From Guillardia theta CCMP2712 (taxonomy: Eukaryota > Cryptophyceae > Pyrenomonadales > Geminigeraceae), in NCBI RefSeq assembly GCF_000315625.1, contig NW_005434653.1, positions 324,547 to 350,164 of the forward strand: a stretch of DNA of 25,618 nt, written 5' to 3'. Positions 12,880 through 21,622 of this stretch are shown one piece after another. The translations under genes were made by a program, and so were the position numbers. The notes beneath the pieces are model-generated. The model worked only from the letters and a program-made list of their open reading frames with translations, was not told the origin of the DNA and did no database searches. The first letter of the stretch is position 1; the number at the start of each line of letters is the position of its first letter.

Positions 12880-13260
12880 GCCTGCAGCCGAGCCTGCCTG
12901 GAGCCTGCCTCCTCAGCACGGTCACTGAGTGCGGGCCGGCCGCGCCCGGGGGGCCGGGCCGGTGGACGGTGAGTCCGTCAGACCGGGTCACATCCCCCGG
13001 CCGCGCCCGGGCGGCGGCCCGGCGCTGCCCATGACGGACCACCCACCCCATTCAACCCCCAAACATTATTGGGGTTGAATGGGGTGCCGCCGGCTCAGTG
13101 GTCAGTCCGATCGTTGCCACGGTCCGATCTGACGGACCGTCCGACGGTCACCCGGTACAGTACGGTACCGGCGTCTCAGTAGTCCTGGGCCGGGGGGTGC
13201 AGTAGCGGCAGGCCCTCCTGCTTCTAGGAGGGAGGGGTGGGGGCCGGGGGTAGAGCTTGG
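12880..13260. other. GC/CpG-rich palindromic-word island 2 (shared 5' flank of PSMA7 and Hint gene 1)
   Basis: GC-rich words (gggccggccgcgcccggg, gtcagtccgatcg, gacggaccgtccgac, acagtacggtaccg) fill the 513-bp gap between two divergent genes. The GC-rich core contains an imperfect palindrome around ccccaaacattattggggttgaatgggg (13056-13083). No coding potential is seen. Any shared promoter must lie within or next to it. Confidence 0.6.
13230..13250 (+). other. potential G-quadruplex upstream of Hint gene 1
   Basis: Four G runs of 3, 4, 5 and 5 are separated by loops of 1, 1 and 2 bases, which fits the canonical G3+N1-7 pattern. It ends 70 bp before the Hint gene 1 ATG on the coding strand. 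Confidence 0.6.
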
Positions 13261-13320
13261 GAGTACCTACCGGTAGATGTCTTTCAATAGTGACTCTTCG
13301 GACGCGCCTCCTCATCCACC

Positions 13321-15105
13321 ATGCAGGCGAGGCAGCCGCTGCTTCCTTCGCGCAATGCCGCCCGCCGCCCTGGTGTCATGGCATTTGTTCCGGCTGCTCT
13401 TGCAGCGTGTGCTGCGCTCCTGCTCCTTGCGGTGTCTTTGACAGCCTTCAACGCAGAAAGTCAGCCCGACGAGAGGCTGCAGGAAAATCCCCCCACGTTG
13501 TACTATGTTCCTGTCAAGACCTCCAGGCCATGGAAGAAGCAGCAACAGCTCGTGTACTACTACCTACCTCAGTCTTCGCATGGGCTCAGCATGCTCAATG
13601 GCAGCGCAGCAGGCGGAAACTCCTCTGCCGGAGGTCAGAACTCAAGCAGCGCCAGCGGCGGCTCAAATGATTTCGTCTGCTCCGTCGCGAACATTAAGGC
13701 CCTGCACGCGGCAGTGCAGCCCAAGTGGGACGCCTGCAAGTCTAATCCCAACTACGAGGAGCCAAACAAGGGCGCGAAGAGAAGGTGGGCGATGCCTGGC
13801 AGGGTTGGCAGGTGACCTGCGTGCAGGTTGTTGGAGTGGGTCTGGGAACCAAAGGCAGGCGAGAGAATGACAGCCAAACCGAGGTACTCTCCAGATCACT
13901 ACAGACTTGCAATCAAGGCCGATAGGAGCAGGTATCGAGCCGATTGTGCGTTGAAGGAGCAAGACTGATGTTTTTCTGTAGGCGACATGCCGCAAAGCAA
14001 TCCGATACCTCATCAGAACTTGGCAGGTACTCATGGTGAACACTTGTTTTAAGGTTGTTGAAATGCTATTACCAGCTACATTAGTTTGTTCTCAAGCTTG
14101 GCTGGCAACTCAAGCAACTCCTCTGCTTCGCAGGGCTCTGCTAACGCAGGCTCTGCAAGTATGTCATCTTGCGAGAAGAATGCACTCTCGGGAGCTTGCG
14201 AGAAGTTGGCCGCGTGCAAAGATCCTGTGTGCTTCAGCTATTACAACGAACCTGAGATCGAGCAGCTCTGTGGAATGTGCAGCATGGGAAGTCAAGCTTG
14301 GTTTGGTTGCTTCGCTGAAGACTCCAAGGTGACGTTGAAGTCCAGGAGGGTTGCAAACTGATTGTACGCCACCAGGTTTCTGTAGAGGGCAAGGGAAGTG
14401 TCGCGATCAATGAGATTCAGATCGGAGACATGGTTCTCTCTGCTGATGCCTCTGGAGCTCCCCAGCACTCTCGAGTCATCTTCAAGCATGACCACAAGGA
14501 TGTCTCGTCTGTCATCAGCATCTCCTATGAAGACAGGACTCTTCGCCTCACGCCTACTCACTTGATCCCCAAGTATTCGGACAAGTGTGGAGACAGGTGG
14601 ACGACTGGTTGAACTTGCAGATTTCTTCACTGACACTTGAGACAGTTTCTGCCATCTTGCCAAGAATGTTCCTGCCAGCTCAATCCAAGCTGGAGACAGG
14701 ATCTACGTGCACTCTGGTGAAGGATTCCAGGCTAAGGCATGAATTACAGCATTGTTCTTCATTCCATGACGAACTTTTTTGCAGATTGTCTCTGCTGTCT
14801 CCAAGTCAGCTGCCAAAGTGAGGTACCTGCTCACGGAGAACGACAGGATCGTAGTGGATGGAATTTTGGCCAGCGTTTTTTCCACGGCTGCGGAGAAGTT
14901 TGAGACGCTGCCGTTCCATCTGCTCGACCGATTCCTCCCAGGAGTGCTTCAGAGCAAAGCTGTCGCAGCAACCTTGGAAACTATTCTTGAGTCGCCAATC
15001 CTTCAAGGCTTCGAAACTATTGTGAACTCTCTCTCTACTTTGGCTGTTCCTCGCAACGCCAACAGCAACGCTCTATTGGCCGCTACTCCTTTTAAGTCCT
15101 TGTAG
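13321..15105 (+). CDS. Hedgehog-type Hint (Hog) protein 1 with cysteine-rich ectodomain
   Basis: Six exons: 13321-13784, 13982-14026, 14097-14328, 14376-14596, 14646-14730, 14785-15105, giving 455 residues. Residues about 20-42 form a signal anchor or signal peptide. A linker carries PTLYYVPV and VYYYLPQ motifs and Asn-Ser glycosylation-like sites. Next come a KALHAAVQPKWDACKSNPNY segment and a Cys-rich stretch ending PVCFSYYNEPEIE..CGMC. The Hint domain starts at GCF (Cys about 241) with CFAEDS, IGDMVL, SRVIFKHDHKDV, the T-x-x-H block LTPTHLIP (Thr about 306, His about 309), AGDRIYV, and TENDRIVVDGILASVF. Family knowledge: Hint Cys and TxxH drive N-S acyl shift and self-cleavage. Hedgehog's ASCYA Cys is Val here. 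The C-terminal segment (ETLPFHLLDRFLPGVL) resembles the region after the Hog Hint core. Intron 14731-14784 is GC-AG. Confidence 0.88.
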
Positions 15106-15173
15106 ATGTTCTTCTGCCTATTATTGCCATGACGACATGTATGGCAAACGCGGACAAGTTTCAATCGTGTGGC

Positions 15174-15179
15174 AATAAA
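15174..15179 (+). promoter_or_regulatory. candidate polyadenylation signal AATAAA for Hint gene 1
   Basis: A canonical hexamer lies 69 nt past the Hint gene 1 stop, inside the 193-bp tail-to-tail gap with Hint gene 2. Confidence 0.55.
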
Positions 15180-15298
15180 CTTGGATAGATGACGGAGTCT
15201 TCGAAGTTGATCAGACACGAAGTTTAATACAGATGTGCTGAGTCATCCTCGTTCCTACTCTGAGGGGCTAACAAAGCTGAGAGACTTGCCTGAAGGAT

Positions 15299-17260
15299 TT
15301 ACTGAGAGAGGTGGCTGACGTGAACGAGAGGGTTGCTCTTGGGGGCAGCCATAGAGGGCAAGTTAGCAACGGCGTTGAGGGCAAACTCGAAGTTTCTCAA
15401 AGCAGGAGATTCCAAGATGATCCTGAGGGAGGTAGCGACTGGGTCCCACTGCAGCACGCCCTTGACCATCTTGTCGACAAGGCGGAATGGAAGAGTCTCA
15501 AGGGTCTTGGCGGCCGTTGAGTAGACAGAAGCCACAACCCCGTTGACAACGATGCTGTCGTTCTCGGTGAGAACGTAGCGAACTAGTGAGATTCCTCTCG
15601 ACACTGCCTGAACGGACTGATGACCAAAGTCAGGTTGCAAGACATGTGTCGATGTACATGTAGAACATACCACAACGTGGGATGCACGCTCCTTGGCAAC
15701 GTAGATCTTGTCCCCAACCTTGACATTCTTTGCAGCAATGAGCTCGGCAGCATCACAGTACCTTGAGAGAGAGAGCAAGTCAGTGCACACAAGCCTCCAA
15801 GGCAACAACTGCTCACCTGTCACCGCAGGCCTCGGAGTGCATCGGAACCATGTGCTCGGTGGTGAGCTCCATGGTGTCATGACCGTGAGAGATGCGGACG
15901 GTTGCGGAAACTTCCTTGTGATCGTGGACAAAGATGACACGGGACGACACGATCTTGCCCTCAGATGAAACCGACTGGACAGCATCTCCCACAGCCACCT
16001 CCTTCAGCAGCCTCGCGCTGCCGTCGGCCATGGACACGACAGAATCCTGAGCAAAGCAACCCCAGCCTGCAGCAGCCATGCCGCACATACCGCAAAGAGC
16101 CTCGATCTCAGGCTCGTTGTAGTAGCTGCTGCACACAGGGTTGGCACAGGAAGAGATCTTGGCACAGGCCTCGCCGACAGCCTGGATCTCGCACTCAGAG
16201 AGAGATGGTCCGCTAGGTGCCGCGGTAGCATTTGCGCTGGTGGCATTGTCGGCCGCAAGAGAAGGGAAGGAGCGGTGCAAAGCAGCAGCTCTAGTCTGAG
16301 TCTTGGCCCTCATAGCAATGACCTTGTGGTACATCCTACTTGAGCATGAGCAGTTGTTGCAGGAGTCTTCTCTCCCATCACTCACCTTCGCGCTCCCTCC
16401 TCCAGGTGCATTCTGTAGTAGCTAGGGCGATGTTGAGGCTTGACAGTCTTCTGCTCTCCTTCCTTGGGCTCCCACACCCACTCCAACAATCTGCGACTCT
16501 AGTCAATATTCTTATCCATCGAATAGACCATAAAAACCTCAGGATATCGATCTACAACTGAGACCATCCTGATCACAGCACAAGTTGCAAGAAAGATTAC
16601 ATGGCAAGAAGTTCAAACATATAATTGAACTCAAAACAATCCCAGCAAAAACAAAAACAACACGAGCAAAGATTAAGCGAAGACCCTAAGTCGAGCACGG
16701 CTAACCAGATGAAATTACCTTCGCTTGGCATCCTTGTTCGGAACAACGTAGTTGGGGTTACTCTTGCACTTGTCCCACTTCGGCTGAGCCTCAGCATGCA
16801 GAGCCATGATGTTCTGCACTGTGCATACGAAGCTGGGTGCAGCAGCAGCAGTGCTGTTGCCACTAGTGGCATTGTCCCCTGCAAGCATCTGCTGCGGCAT
16901 GTAGTAGTAGACAACAGGCTGCTGCTGAACGGCCTTGGCAACACGAGACTGAGCACCTCCTACAAACCTCGATCCTGCCGGGATAGCGTTGACGGGAACG
17001 TAGTAGAGGGTTGGCGCCTGTCCTCCCTGCGCCTGCATGGCCTGAGCCTGTGCTAACGAGATTCCCACACCTGAGGGTGGAGACCTGACTGCCGTGTACA
17101 CCAGAAGGACTGCAAGGGAAGAAGCCAAGATGGCTGCTGCTGCTGGCAGGATTCTGTACGAAGTCTGTCGTGTCGATCCGCGCGCCATAAGCGGCAGCTG
17201 CTCCAGCGTCGCTGCCATGCCGTCGAAGAGCCGTTCGATCCCGGCGTCCCTTCGACTCAC
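15299..17260 (-). CDS. Hedgehog-type Hint (Hog) protein 2, inverted paralogue of the gene at 13321
   Basis: Four exons: 17260-16719, 16338-15817, 15761-15671, 15616-15299, giving 490 residues from the most upstream in-frame ATG. Later Mets at about residues 15 and 25 would align better with paralogue 1. A hydrophobic anchor lies at residues about 37-58. Shared blocks follow in the same order: PTLYYVPV, VYYYMPQ, ALHAEAQPKWDKCKSNPNY, PVCSSYYNEPEIEALCGMC, then Hint from GCFAQDS (Cys about 275), VGDAVQS, SRVIFVHDHKEV, LTTEHMVP (T-x-x-H), VGDKIYV, and VRYVLTENDSIVVNGVVASVYS. Three introns match paralogue 1 in place and phase (after KRR; in GD|R; before SVQAVS); paralogue 1 has two extra. The proposed Hint nucleophile and T-x-x-H are intact, so autoprocessing is plausible; cargo and adduct are unknown. 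Confidence 0.88.
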
Positions 17261-17635
17261 AGACCCCCACCCCTACTGGTATTGACCCACAGCAACTGTG
17301 TACCCCTCATCCCTAATATACACCCCTCCAATATCCTTAAATCAACTCTTCTTTCACCCCGTGCTTGATGAGCGACATAATATCCACCCCACCCTCTGGC
17401 TGCATCCAACCTCCAAGGGGAGGTGTCATGCATAAGGGTAGTAAGGGGGGGGTTGATTACGCATCCGAACAGGGGTGGCAGCCCCTCCAAGAGTGACGGC
17501 ACTTCTTGTTTATCTAGAAAAGGTGGGTGGGGTCATGGAGCAATGAAAGCGATAGCGGAGAGAAGGGGGTAGTCTGAGAGAGAGATTGAGGGGTGGGTGG
17601 TGGTACGATCAAGGTCAATAATGACTGAGTAGTCA
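17261..17635. other. 5' flank of Hint gene 2, ACCCC/GGGGT-rich
   Basis: Rich in tacccct, accccacc and gggggg words resembling 6331-6770. A run of seven or more G lies near 17447 and an aggggtggcagcccct pseudo-palindrome near 17471. No coding frame is supported. It is probably the promoter and 5' UTR of Hint gene 2. Confidence 0.5.
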
Positions 17636-17940
17636 CTGGAGTCTCCCCCGAGCCGCCGCAGTGAGCCGGGCCGGCGCCCGGCCCGGCCCGGCTGCCGCCC
17701 GTCTGGCAGAGTCTCAGTTATTCAAGTTAGACGGGCAGTAATCACGGAATCATGAACTTCGGACCGTACTACTGTGACGGTAGTTAAAGATCAGTACGAG
17801 GACAATCAGGTAGTAGTACACGGTTGATCAATAGTACCGTAGTACTGAGCACATCCGATGACTGTGCCAGTCCCCCGGGTCTATCGTACACAAAACGGTA
17901 CGGTATCATGGGCCGATCATTAGGCTGCGACGGTATCAGA
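17636..17940. other. GC/palindromic-word island 3
   Basis: It starts with a CCGG/GGCC block (17660-17700) and continues as a less GC-rich stretch saturated with agtac, gtact, gatca and ggtac words, for example gtagtagtacacggttgatc near 17810. The same vocabulary as islands 1, 2 and 4 is seen without obvious long sequence identity. 17941-18170 is ordinary DNA, probably the 3' flank of the next gene. Confidence 0.55.
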
Positions 17941-18170
17941 ATTGGTTTACTTTGGACTCCATTATGCAAAAGATGACCGACCCCTTCCGCACTCCATCAA
18001 GAGAGAGAATGCTGAAGGCACCAAGGTGTCAGGCATTCGACACTTGAAGCATGAAAACGGGAAGGAAACTTACGCCATGGGAGGCAGAAATCTTTCCTGG
18101 CATGCTATTCTAAGTCTGCGTTCATCCAACGGGGCATGCACGTTACAGGTTTACAGAAGCGAGGCACGTT

Positions 18171-19514
18171 TCACCTCAATTTCTTCTTGAGTTGAGCGGA
18201 TTGTCTGATCTGCTCAAGCAATCAGTCCTTGAGTACAAGCCAAAAAGCCTTGTCACAGGACTTGCTCCTTACCATGTTTATCGCCTCTTCTGCTGTTGTA
18301 CCTTCTTCAATCTGGATCTCCATGTCGCTGACAATGATCATGGCGCCAAGAAGCAAGGGATCAATTTAAATCAGATTTCGAGTTCTCGCAATAGAACCTG
18401 CATTACCTGTATTTATTGTTATATTCAAAGTAAACCTGTCGTTGCAGACAATGATCCATATCAGCGACTCGCTGCAGTGCTCAAGCAAGAGCTTGCCTTA
18501 TTGTCGTTCTCATATCGAGATGCGAAGATCACTCGTATCTTAGCGGGAAATGAAGGTTCATTGCTTTCCTGGACATCAAATCACACCAGACTTCCACAGA
18601 TCGAATGTATGAGTCTGAGAGACTTTCATAACTGTGCTTTACCGCTTCTCGCATGCTCGCTTGAATTGCTTGTTCCAAGAATCTTTGTTCTGCTCTCTCC
18701 CACGAAGACATCGCTTTGTTCTATGCAGAAGTCAACGAAAAATTGCCTTTTGAATGTGCGTCGAACAGACCTCCATTTCGCTTTCTTGCACTCCAGACGA
18801 TCTATGACACGTGAACAAGACAAGCACGTTAGGGTTAAAGTAGGCTGCTGCAGATTGCCAGACCTCGACGATGTTATCTTCTTGCTGCCCTTGACTCCTT
18901 TCTTGATACCTTTGCTCATCCCTTCCCTTGTACTATTGCTGCTTGCTGTGTTGTCCATATCACCTTTTATCTCTTTGTCCAGGAACGAGGCCGAAGAATC
19001 TGTTGCAGTGTCAATGTGCGAATTTTCACTAAATTCCGAGCTGACTGCACCCGCCCTCTGTCTGAACCGGCATTTCTGCCATGTCTCTGTCTACTTGGCT
19101 TACCTCTGCATGTCATTTGAATACTCTCGAAAACTACACTATCCTCATGAAAGGGGAGGGGATACATTTTGCCTGATTTGGTCAGAGAAACAAGAGGAAA
19201 AGGGGGAGTGAGGAGGAGGCGGCACAGCATGTCAGACAGCAAGAAAATGCCAACGGAACAATCAGGGTGTAGCGAAGGCCCTTTGTTCTCTCCCCATCAA
19301 ACTTGCAACTTATCCTACCGGAATTCCCTACCAACCTTGCAATCGACCTGCTTTCCCGATAGTCCTGCCCTCTGCTCCTGATCCTCAAAATCCTCTTCAT
19401 CTCGGTCCGCCTTGCTTATGTTCTTGCTTGCTGGAACATTCACTTGATCTCAGTTTCCTTGGCTTTCCCAAGTTTCTTCCTCCCCGGCCTCTACCGACCT
19501 CGTTTCTTCACCAT
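18171..19514 (-). CDS. nine-exon gene, 212-residue protein of unknown function
   Basis: I built this model by phase matching: 19514-19499, 19448-19332, 19172-19104, 18999-18964, 18880-18771, 18720-18585, 18496-18436, 18327-18273, 18209-18171. The coding sum is 639 nt, and all introns (50, 159, 104, 83, 50, 88, 108, 63 nt) begin GT and end AG. The start ATG at 19514 gives a 16-nt first exon (MVKKR). The middle is acidic and Gln-rich (DRDEEDFEDQEQRAG). An amphipathic helical block follows (WERAEQRFLEQAIQASMREA), loosely reminiscent of a ubiquitin-interacting motif. The end is a hydrophobic segment (LIWIIVCND), IQIEEGTTAEEAINM and a basic tail. I do not recognise the family. The 18496 acceptor is the weakest. 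The 339-codon plus-strand ORF over this region is most likely antisense. Confidence 0.62.
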
Positions 19515-19559
19515 GCTTCTCTCCGTCGAATGCTACAAATGCGCCTCAGAACCTGCTCA

Positions 19560-20175
19560 GACTCTGCCAGCACGGTTGGCTCGGCTCGGGCGGCGGGGCG
19601 CCCCGGTCCGACGGGGGCCCGGGCCCCCGGGGGTGCCAGAACGGGCCCGGTCGCCCTGCCGAACCGTTCGGAACGGTGACGTGACCGTACCGGCCCCGGG
19701 CAGCGGCGTCAGTGAACGTCGACCACCGTTACTCGGAGTCAGTCCGATCATCGGATCACTGCCGTGACTTGACAGTGAACTTAACGTCACTGACGTGACT
19801 CTGTACGGTCGCCGATCGGACCGTGGACGGTACCCGGCCGTCCGATCCCTAGTCCGGCGGCCCGCGGCGCCGGGCGGACAGGCCGGGAGTCTGTGCCAAC
19901 TCCGCGCGGCCGCGTCGCCGCCCCGGCGGCGCCGGCGAAAACTCGGCGGCGGCGCGGCCCGGGCCCGATGACGATCGGCGGCCCGGCAGCCTGCTGCCCC
20001 CGACACCGCCGATGATGTAGTATTCGACCTTTTACTCCGAGTCCGACACTGTCAAAGTCCTACTACCCCCCCCCCCAGGGCCGGCGTGCCCGGCTGGAGT
20101 ATCATGACTAGTCAAGTTACTCCCGGAGTCCGGCAGGGCCGGCGTGGGCCCTGGAGTACACTAGTCAAGTGAAGT
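19560..20175. other. GC/CpG-rich palindromic-word island 4
   Basis: A sharp switch about 45 bp upstream of the 212-residue gene's ATG leads into very GC-rich DNA (ggcccgggcccccggggg near 19614, gcggcggcgcggcccgggcc near 19944). Between these are gtcactgacgtgac, gatcggaccg and ggtaccc words. It ends with a C run at 20066-20076 and a tandem repeat. No coding frame is credible, although one 149-codon minus ORF is open through it because of composition. Confidence 0.6.
20076..20170. repeat. degenerate tandem repeat in island 4
   Basis: Two units, 20076-20117 and 20134-20170, both begin cagggccggcgtg, pass through ctggagta and end actagtcaagt. The spacer 20118-20133 repeats the cggagtccgg word. 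The unit is about 58 bp. Confidence 0.8.
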
Positions 20176-20364
20176 CTCCTTTACTCAAAGTTAAGTGAAA
20201 AAGTTAAGAAGTCGTTTTAAATAGACCGTCTTACATGTGACCACGTATATCTTTTATAAAATACTTGAAACAGTCGGAGTACCTCGTGACCACTGTTCCC
20301 GCCCCCCTTCAAGTTAAAGGGAGCGTGATGCGAATTCCTCGGGAAGCAGGCTCTGACAGTACAG

Positions 20365-20556
20365 ATGAAAGTTTCCCCTGCTCCCTCTCGTCCTCCATCT
20401 CGTCCCTTCTCTTGCACCCATTCTCCCCTCTCCCTCCCCATTTCTCCTCCCACCGTCCCTCGCTCCAAGCAGCTCGCCGCACTCGCCACCTCTACCCGCC
20501 TCATCCTCCAGAAGGCAACTATCGTATCTGCCATAGGGGAGGAGCTGCAACTCTGA
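20365..20556 (+). CDS. ORF ending in the recurrent VPRSKQ...GEELQL module, copy 1 (possibly a 3' exon)
   Basis: 63 codons from ATG at 20365 to TGA. The first part is proline/serine-rich and low-complexity, so the real start or an upstream exon is uncertain. Residues 28-63 are the module PPTVPRSKQLAALA..., ending IVSAIGEELQL, that recurs at 21797. The two copies differ at 5 of 111 nt; four changes are synonymous third-position changes and one swaps Thr for Ala. That pattern supports translation of this frame rather than the opposite-strand ORF, in which residues change (LEDEA versus LQDKA). An AATAAA follows at 20708. Function unknown. Confidence 0.5.
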   Translation: MKVSPAPSRPPSRPFSCTHSPLSLPISPPTVPRSKQLAALATSTRLILQKATIVSAIGEELQL

Positions 20557-21622
20557 AGTTCCGGACCACAATCAGTGACGAGGAAGAGATCATGTGAAGA
20601 GTCAGGGTGGCAATGTACGAGAAGCTACACCAGGTTGAGTGTAAGAGTATGATGATGCATGCTGGAATAATATTAGATGCATGTAGCTGTTGTATAGTAT
20701 AAGTGCGAATAAATGAATGCTTATGGCACATGTTTTCCAGCACTTTCAAGGTAAAGGATGGGACAACGACAAAACTTCATAGGGCGTGGGCGACAAGCGC
20801 TGATTGTACCCATCAACATGCTCAAGCTGGACCTTCCAGTCTCATGCAAAGAGAGAACAGAGTAGGAGGGTTGCGATTAGTTTTGTTGGCCGCAAGTCAG
20901 AAGCAAAGTCAAGAGTCAGGGTGTCAGGAGAGGAAAGGGGTTACATCAAAGGCTGCAGCAAGCAGACAGGCAGGATCGTCGCAATGCGGACATCTCATGA
21001 GTAACTGCCCTCAGTATTGTATTGTCCTCTCGTCAGAAAGGTGCACTTGCAAACTCCGCTTGGAACAACAGCTGAATCTACGTGAATGGAGTGCCCCTGC
21101 CTGAGGGATTGTTCTGATCAGCGGCTCGCGGTGGCTCCTGCCCCTTTCAGTTTTTGTTCGAGGTGATGACGATGGCAGTGAGTGTAAACCTTGAAGCGGC
21201 AAACAAGTGATCGGTGCAAACAAATGATGGGACGATCTAAGTGAAGGTATCTCCTCGTACTGATTTTAACTTAACTTTGAGTAAACATAGCATGGTGTGT
21301 CCACTGGCGCATCCCACCAGGACTCTGTCGGGACTGCAGTCGCAATCGATTCAGTTTGGGGGGGAGCGTGTATCGAAAGCACGTCTTTTCCAAACACCAC
21401 CGTTTGTTCCCTGTAGTAAAAAGCGATTGACTGGCATCCCAGAGCTCCGATCACGTGGGCTAATGGTTTTAACGAACCACTGCCCGCCCACCCTCCCTTC
21501 CACCCCTTTTCCCTGCGCACACCCTTTATCTTCCTCTGCACACACTACAATCTGCCTCCTTCGTCCTTGTGCTTGCCTCTTCCATCCATTCCCGCTTATA
21601 AGTTCCCCATGCCCTCATCCCC
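20557..21622. other. gap between the two module-bearing ORFs
   Basis: Contains the probable 3' UTR of copy 1, then 500 bases of ordinary composition with a 133-codon plus ORF (20703-21104) showing no recognisable motif, then CT-rich DNA from 21480. Introns and upstream exons of the copy 2 gene may lie here, but I could not phase-match any. Confidence 0.4.
20708..20713 (+). promoter_or_regulatory. candidate polyadenylation signal after module copy 1
   Basis: AATAAA lies 152 nt past the TGA at 20556 on the same strand. Confidence 0.4.

Noticed and set aside
14388-14390. Alternative acceptor (tagag) for Hint gene 1 exon 4
   Set aside because: Using the acceptor at 14375 gives a gapless alignment with Hint gene 2 through the IGD/VGD motif; the later acceptor deletes four residues.
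13321-17260. Intein or bacterial-type Hint interpretation
   Set aside because: The domain order (signal anchor, Cys-rich ectodomain, Hint, conserved tail) and the IVV(D/N)G(I/V)(L/V)AS strand fit Hedgehog/Hog; there is no C-extein or terminal HN motif.
18192-19211. 339-codon plus-strand ORF
   Set aside because: Nine minus-strand exons with matched phases occupy the same interval; the plus frame has no motif and crosses intron-like AT-rich DNA.
20940-21020. Possible CCHC zinc knuckle (QCGHLMSNCPQ)
   Set aside because: Cys-His spacing does not fit C-x2-C-x4-H-x4-C and no retroelement domain is nearby.
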